DNA from: JAJPHC01 sp035255945
GTDB lineage: Bacteria; Acidobacteriota; Thermoanaerobaculia; Gp7-AA8
DNA: 46,584 nucleotides
NCBI GenBank assembly: GCA_035255945.1
Contig: DATEZA010000279.1
Span: 1 to 46,584 of the forward strand
Reading direction: 5' to 3'
This document shows positions 42,537-46,584 of this stretch, in pieces; positions within the stretch are counted from its first letter, which is position 1; every line of letters starts with the position of its first letter. Under the pieces are notes generated by a model, which was given only the letters and a program-made list of their open reading frames with translations, had not been told where the DNA came from and made no database searches. The translations under genes and the position numbers were made by a program.

Positions 42537-42998
42537 ATGGCAACTAAAAAAGCAAAGAAACCAACAGACGCAATCGCGTTGCTCAAGCAGGATCATGAGA
42601 CCGTTCGCGGTCTGCTCGAGCGGGCGAGCAAATCGTCGGGGCAGCGGCGCTCGCAGGTGCTGGCGAAGATCGACAAGGAAGTGAAGATTCATTCGCAGAT
42701 TGAAGAAGAGATCTTCTATCCGGCGTATCGCGATGCGGTCACGAAGAAAGACGACCGGAAGCTGTACTTCGAAGCGGTCGAAGAGCATCGCGTCGTCGAT
42801 CTGGTGATGCCGGACGTGGAGAACGGGACGGACGACGAGGTCGCTGCACGGGTGAAAGTATTCAAAGAGCTGATCGAGCATCACGCGGACGAGGAAGAGA
42901 AGTCGATGTTCCCGAAAGCGCGGAAGGTGCTCGAGCGCGACGAGCTGCGTGAGCTGGGCGAGCAGTTGATGGCGCGCAAGAAAGAGCTCGGCGGTTAG
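42537..42998 (+). CDS. Hemerythrin domain protein
   Basis: A 153-residue protein with a Lys-rich N terminus (MATKKAKKPT) and one hemerythrin-type four-helix domain. The candidate di-iron ligands are His20 (KQDHETV), His52 and Glu56 (KIHSQIEEEIFYP), His84 (EEHRVVD) and His115/His116 with Glu120 (EHHADEEEKSMFP). Single-domain bacterial hemerythrins bind oxygen or protect against oxidative stress. The gene lies 13 bases after the four-helix-bundle gene, and its stop overlaps the stop of the convergent ABC permease by four bases, leaving no room for a terminator. Confidence 0.9.
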   Translation: MATKKAKKPTDAIALLKQDHETVRGLLERASKSSGQRRSQVLAKIDKEVKIHSQIEEEIFYPAYRDAVTKKDDRKLYFEAVEEHRVVDLVMPDVENGTDDEVAARVKVFKELIEHHADEEEKSMFPKARKVLERDELRELGEQLMARKKELGG

Positions 42999-44095
42999 AC
43001 GACCGTCTTCTTGAATGCACGGGTGCTGATGGCGATCAGCACCGTCGAGATCGCGAGCAGCGAAATCACCGGCTCCCACAGATCTCCGAACGTCGCGCCG
43101 CGGATGACGATGCCTCGCGCGATGCGGATGAAGTGCGTCGCGGGCAGGATGTACGAGATCACGCGCAGCGGAATCGGCAGCGACGAGATCGGGAAGATGT
43201 AGCCGGAGAGCAGCACCGAAGGCAGCATGATGCCCATCGCGAGCTGCATCGCTTCCATCTGCGACTTCGCGCGCGACGAGATCAGCAATCCGAACGACAG
43301 CAGCGCGAGCAGGTAGACCGACGACAACAGCAGCAGCAGCACGAGACTGCCGTGGATCGGCACCTGAAACGCGAAGCGCATCAGCGTCAGGACGATGATC
43401 AGCGTGAAGTAGGCGGTGCCGAGGTACGGCAGGATCTTGCCGAGAACCACGGCGAGCGGCGAGACCGGCGTGACCATCAGCTGCTCGAGCGTGCCGCGCT
43501 CGCGCTCCTTCACGATCGCGAATGCCGAAAGAATGGTTCCGGAGAACGTGAGCAGGATCGCGATCAGGCCGGGGATCAGCAGGTTCGCGCTGCGCATGTC
43601 GGGATTGAACATCATCACCGGATGCGCTTCGACCGGCGGCTGGGCGCGCTCGCCGAGGAGGCGGCGGATGTTGTTCGTGAGCACGACGCCGTTCGCGGCG
43701 GACAGCGCCTGCGACGCGACGCTCGAATCGGAGCCGTCGATCATCACCAGCACGTTCGCCTGCCGGCCCATCGCGATGTTGCGCGCGTAATCGGGCGGAA
43801 TCTCCACCGCCACCTGCGCGTGTCCGGCGACGATCGCATGCTGCAGCTCCTCCCGTGAATGCGCGGCCAGCGTGACGCGCAGCAGCGTGGTCGCGGTGAA
43901 CCGGTCAATCAGTTGACGACTCTCCTGCGTGCGGCTCTGATCGAACACGATGGTCGGGATGTTCTTCGCGTTCATGTCGATCACGCCGAACAGCACGAGC
44001 TCGAACACCGGCACGAGGATCGAGAAGATCAGCGTGGCGCGGTCGCGCGTCATCTGCGTCAGCTCTTTGCGGAATACCGCGCCGAATCCATTCAT
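42995..44095 (-). CDS. ABC-2 type permease (YbhS/YbhR-like)
   Basis: A 366-residue protein: an N-terminal membrane helix (ATLIFSILVPVFELVLFGVI), a large extracytoplasmic domain (residues about 40-180: IVFDQSRTQESRQLIDRF, NVLVMIDGSDSSVASQAL), then five C-terminal helices with FAIVKERERGTLEQLMVTPVSP, the conserved ABC-2 loop. It works with the ATPase and HlyD-type protein encoded upstream as a drug or toxin exporter. The ATG at 44095 overlaps the ATPase stop (ATGA). The longer open frame upstream is an antisense-style extension. Only one permease gene is present, so the complex may be a homodimer. Confidence 0.9.
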   Translation of the reverse strand: MNGFGAVFRKELTQMTRDRATLIFSILVPVFELVLFGVIDMNAKNIPTIVFDQSRTQESRQLIDRFTATTLLRVTLAAHSREELQHAIVAGHAQVAVEIPPDYARNIAMGRQANVLVMIDGSDSSVASQALSAANGVVLTNNIRRLLGERAQPPVEAHPVMMFNPDMRSANLLIPGLIAILLTFSGTILSAFAIVKERERGTLEQLMVTPVSPLAVVLGKILPYLGTAYFTLIIVLTLMRFAFQVPIHGSLVLLLLLSSVYLLALLSFGLLISSRAKSQMEAMQLAMGIMLPSVLLSGYIFPISSLPIPLRVISYILPATHFIRIARGIVIRGATFGDLWEPVISLLAISTVLIAISTRAFKKTVV

Positions 44096-45039
44096 CGCGA
44101 CGCCTCCACTTCCCTGCCCCGCGTTTCGGTGAGTTGCACGAACACGTCTTCGAGCGAAGGCGCGATGTCGTTGACCGTCGAGGAGAGATCGCGCGCGATC
44201 GTCTCGTTCGTCTGGTTCGCATCGACGAGCAGATGCAGCGACGTGCCGAAGATCGTCGCTGCGCGCACGTACGGCAGCTTTTTCGCCGACCCCATCAGCG
44301 TCGCGACGCTTTCCCGCGCTTCCGCAGATACGCGTCGCGTGCCCTGCGGAGTGACTTCCTGGAGCTTCTTCAGCTCTTCCGGATGTCCGCTGACGATGAG
44401 CCGCGACAAATACAGATATGCGACGGTCCCGCAGCGCTCCGCTTCGTCCATGTAGTGCGTCGTCACGAACATCGTCACTCCTTCGCCGGCCAGTCCGAAC
44501 AGCAGATCCCACAGCTCGCGGCGTGCGACCGGATCGATGCCCGCCGTCGGCTCATCGAGGAACAGCACGCGCGGCTGATGCATCAGCGCGGCGGCGAGTG
44601 CGAGTCGCTGCTTCCATCCACCGGAAAGTGCGGCAGCGAGCCGGTCGCGATACGGACCGATGTGCGTCAGCTCGATCGCCCACTCCTTCCGCTCGCGCCG
44701 CTCGTTGCCCCGCAAGCGATAGATCGAGCTGAAGAAATCGAGGTTCTCATCGACGGTCAGATCTCGATACAGCGAGAACGCCTGCGACACGTAGCCGATG
44801 TGCTGGCGCACCGCTTCGCCTTCGCGCTCGACATCGAAGCCGTCGACGGTGGCGTGTCCGGAAGTCGGTGCGAGCAGGCCGCAGAGAATTCGAATAAGTG
44901 TTGATTTGCCGGAGCCGTTCGGGCCGAGGAGGCCGAAGATCTCGCCGCGCGGAACCTGCAGCGTGACGTGATCCAGCGCGCGGAAGTCGCCGAAGTACTT
45001 CGACACGTCCTTCACGTCGATCCCGATCTCGGCGCTCAT
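44092..45039 (-). CDS. ABC transporter ATP-binding protein of the efflux operon
   Basis: A 315-residue ATPase with Walker A GPNGSGKS (39-46), Q-loop GYVSQAFSLYRDLTV, the ABC signature LSGGWKQRLAL, Walker B RVLFLDEPTAGIDP and the H-loop VTTHYMDEAERC. The C-terminal domain (PSLEDVFVQLTE) is that of drug-export ATPases such as YbhF/CcmA. The ATG at 45039 overlaps the stop of the HlyD gene, and its own stop overlaps the permease start, so three genes are translationally coupled. Confidence 0.93.
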   Translation of the reverse strand: MSAEIGIDVKDVSKYFGDFRALDHVTLQVPRGEIFGLLGPNGSGKSTLIRILCGLLAPTSGHATVDGFDVEREGEAVRQHIGYVSQAFSLYRDLTVDENLDFFSSIYRLRGNERRERKEWAIELTHIGPYRDRLAAALSGGWKQRLALAAALMHQPRVLFLDEPTAGIDPVARRELWDLLFGLAGEGVTMFVTTHYMDEAERCGTVAYLYLSRLIVSGHPEELKKLQEVTPQGTRRVSAEARESVATLMGSAKKLPYVRAATIFGTSLHLLVDANQTNETIARDLSSTVNDIAPSLEDVFVQLTETRGREVEASR

Positions 45040-45995
45040 TCGGGCCTGCCTTTCACGCCGAGGTCGACGTCGGCGGCCATGCCGGCATGGAGCTTCGGGT
45101 TCGGATCGACGAGCACCTTCACACCGAACACCTGCTCCGCGCGTTGCGCCCGCGTCTGCACGTTGCGCGGCGTGTACTCGCCCTGGCTGGCGATCGTGGC
45201 GATGTGTCCGGGGAACGATTCGTTCGGCCACGTGTCGACGCGCACGCGCACCGGCTGATTGACGTGCACGAGTCCGAGCATCGTCTCGGGCACGTAGACG
45301 CGCACCCACAGTTGATCGGATTCGAGAATCTCCGCGACCGGCTGATTCGGCGCGAGCAGATCGCCGGGCCGCAATCCGAACGACTGCACTACCCCGTTCA
45401 CGGTCGAGTGGACGTCGGTCTCGGCGCGATTTTTCATCAGCGTCGCCACGCGCCGCTCCGCCTGCTCCGCCTCCGCCTGCGCGGCCTGAATATCCTCGGG
45501 GCGCGATCCTTTCTGCAGCACGCGCAGGTCTTCCGCGGACGTTTTCGCTTTCGTCGCGGCGTCGTCGTACACCTGCTTGGCGACGATTCCGTCACGCCAG
45601 AGCACTTCGAATCGATGGCGGTCGCGCTCATCATTCGCCGCGACTGCCTGCGCTTTCGCGATCTCCTCGGTGCGCGGACCGGCAATCAGTTTCGCGAGCT
45701 GCGCCTTCGCCGCATCGACCGCAGCACGTGCTTCCGCGATCTGGCGGTCGATCGATTCGGTCTCCAGCGTGACCAGCAGCTGGCCGGCGACGACGTGCTG
45801 CCCTTCATCGGTCAGAACGCGGACGACGCGGCCGCCGACGAGCGACCCGACCTGCACGGTTCGCGCTTCCAGCGAGCCGCTGAGGACGACCGGCTTCGGC
45901 TTTCGGCTCTCGCGGAGCCAGATCAGCAGACCGGTCGCCGCGAGCGCGAGCACCACGATCGCGACCACGATTCTGATGGACATTCCCTTTGACAC
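45036..45995 (-). CDS. HlyD-family membrane fusion (periplasmic adaptor) protein
   Basis: A 319-residue protein. One N-terminal membrane helix (IRIVVAIVVLALAATGLLIWL), a lipoyl-like hairpin (LSGSLEARTVQVGSLVGGRVVRVLTDEGQHVVAGQLLVTLE), a long coiled coil (about 85-190), then VHSTVNGVVQSFGLRPGDLLAPNQPVAEILE and a beta-barrel end. It links the inner membrane exporter to an outer membrane channel. The start GTG at 45995 is best because GGGAGG lies five to six bases upstream; ATG 45983 is the alternative. The frame of the upstream TetR gene runs 191 bases into this gene. Confidence 0.85.
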   Translation of the reverse strand: MSKGMSIRIVVAIVVLALAATGLLIWLRESRKPKPVVLSGSLEARTVQVGSLVGGRVVRVLTDEGQHVVAGQLLVTLETESIDRQIAEARAAVDAAKAQLAKLIAGPRTEEIAKAQAVAANDERDRHRFEVLWRDGIVAKQVYDDAATKAKTSAEDLRVLQKGSRPEDIQAAQAEAEQAERRVATLMKNRAETDVHSTVNGVVQSFGLRPGDLLAPNQPVAEILESDQLWVRVYVPETMLGLVHVNQPVRVRVDTWPNESFPGHIATIASQGEYTPRNVQTRAQRAEQVFGVKVLVDPNPKLHAGMAADVDLGVKGRPE

Positions 45996-46584
45996 TGCGA
46001 CCTCCCGGTTTTTGTTGTCCCTCGCCCCGCTTGCGGGGAGAGGGTGCCGCAGGCGGGTGAGGGGTCGAGCTTCGCAATGACGCGGCCCCCTCATCCGGCC
46101 CTTCGACGAGCTCAGGGCGTAATGCGCCGCCGCTCCACAACTCGAGCAGCGCATCGATGTATTGATGAAGCGGCACGGCGGGCGTGATCTTCAGCACGGA
46201 GTGCGAGAGGACGTAGCCCTGCAGCGAGCCCATGAAAAGGAGCGCGGCGGCGTGCGGATCGCGGATGCGCATCACGCCTGCTTCGGCAGCGCGGCGGAAG
46301 TAGTCGGCGACGATTTTCAATCCGCGCCGCGGCGGATTGTCGGCCTCGGGATCGAACGGCAGCACGAGCGACGTGCCGTGCGACGACGCGTGCATGGAGA
46401 CGACGATCCGCGTCGCGAGCACTTCCTGGATGAACGGCACGAAGCCTTCGGCGATGTTGCGCAGCACGACGCGCGGATCGGTTTTCGCATCGACGTGCGG
46501 CAGCTCGAGGATGCAGGCGGGCGGATCGAGCAGCATGCCGCTCTTCATCGCCAGACCGAACAGCGCCTGCTTCGAATCGACGTG
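45805..46584 (-). CDS. TetR-family regulator, 5' end off the window, C terminus extended through a repeat
   Basis: The frame enters from the right edge as HVDSKQALFGLAMKSG, the end of a TetR DNA-binding domain. It continues with a ligand-binding domain, about 120 residues, up to PLHQYIDALLELWSGG. It then stays open through the repeat region 46018-46120 (Pro/Arg/Ser-rich sequence) and the start of the HlyD gene and stops at 45805. The last 110 residues do not look like TetR. The repeats seem to have removed the native stop codon. It presumably represses the efflux operon it precedes. The first part of the HTH domain is outside the window. Confidence 0.75.
   Translation of the reverse strand, partial: HVDSKQALFGLAMKSGMLLDPPACILELPHVDAKTDPRVVLRNIAEGFVPFIQEVLATRIVVSMHASSHGTSLVLPFDPEADNPPRRGLKIVADYFRRAAEAGVMRIRDPHAAALLFMGSLQGYVLSHSVLKITPAVPLHQYIDALLELWSGGALRPELVEGPDEGAASLRSSTPHPPAAPSPRKRGEGQQKPGGRSVKGNVHQNRGRDRGARARGDRSADLAPREPKAEAGRPQRLAGSANRAGRVARRRPRRPRSDR
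46018..46066. repeat. Palindromic repeat, family I copy 2
   Basis: TCCCTCGCCCCGCTTGCGGG, then GAGAGGGTGCCGCAGGCGGG and TGAGGGG. The CCCCGC / GCGGGG arms match the element at 25534-25578. It is crossed by the TetR reading frame. Confidence 0.7.
46081..46117. repeat. Palindromic repeat next to family I copy 2
   Basis: CGCGGCCCCCTCATCCGGCC then CTTCGACGAGCTCAGGGC. This is a second short repeat in the TetR-HlyD gap, also translated in the TetR frame (PELVEGPDEG), and of a type often scattered in high-GC genomes. Confidence 0.55.

Noticed and set aside
42995..44512. Longer permease frame starting upstream of 44095
   Set aside because: The upstream part overlaps the ATPase gene in another frame and has no permease similarity; ATGA at 44095 is the natural start.

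Overview
The window is a high-GC, gene-dense bacterial chromosome segment with 47 gene calls: 45 taken as coding and 2 that look broken. There is no phage, plasmid or rRNA/tRNA signature. The gene content is that of a free-living Gram-negative-type aerobe: recA, hslVU, an ECF sigma/anti-sigma pair, a SUMF1/EgtB protein, a large exopolysaccharide synthase and a secreted S8 protease. The overall style, including many short palindromic repeats in almost every gap, recalls Acidobacteriota (Thermoanaerobaculia-like) genomes. That assignment is an impression from memory, not a computed result.

Layout. 1-7 kb: truncated FAD/Fe-S oxidoreductase, divergent SdpR-type repressor / SdpI-like membrane protein / rhodanese operon, enolase-superfamily enzyme, pyruvate-oxidase-like TPP enzyme with a small partner gene, short-chain fatty acid transporter. 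7-15 kb: ECF sigma, anti-sigma and HEAT-repeat operon; divergent secreted protein; a DedA-rhodanese gene with an in-frame TGA that looks like selenocysteine; methyltransferase; nucleotidyltransferase; metallophosphoesterase; EgtB-like protein. 15-17 kb: a four-gene accessory operon around a broken TIGR04255-type gene. 17-25 kb: two paralogous secreted proteins (one with a Cys-rich tail), divergent superoxide dismutase, trimodular GH18/deacetylase/GT2 protein, ABC transporter. 25-35 kb: S8 protease, esterase, and a cluster of two ATP-grasp-type genes, a GCS2-type ligase, a glutamine-amidotransferase-like gene, a frameshifted SnoaL-like gene and UdgX. 35-42 kb: MFS/spermidine-synthase fusion, recA, RluA-type pseudouridine synthase, hslV, hslU. 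42-46.6 kb: a four-helix-bundle gene bracketed by inverted repeats, hemerythrin, and a TetR / HlyD / ABC-ATPase / permease efflux operon.

Three things stand out. (1) The DedA-rhodanese gene reads through TGA at 11328-11330 with a conserved rhodanese continuation, a possible bacterial SECIS hairpin and an ATGA overlap with the next gene. This is a likely selenoprotein that automatic calling truncates. (2) At least ten families of short palindromic repeats fill the gaps, and several copies sit inside genes, in frame, or supply stop and start codons. Repeat insertion appears to be reshaping protein ends and loops. (3) The ATP-grasp / GCS2 / amidotransferase / esterase cluster looks like an uncharacterised amide- or peptide-forming pathway.

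Several genes start 6-7 bases after a TANNNT-like box, suggesting leaderless transcripts. No stretch over about 300 bases lacks a gene.
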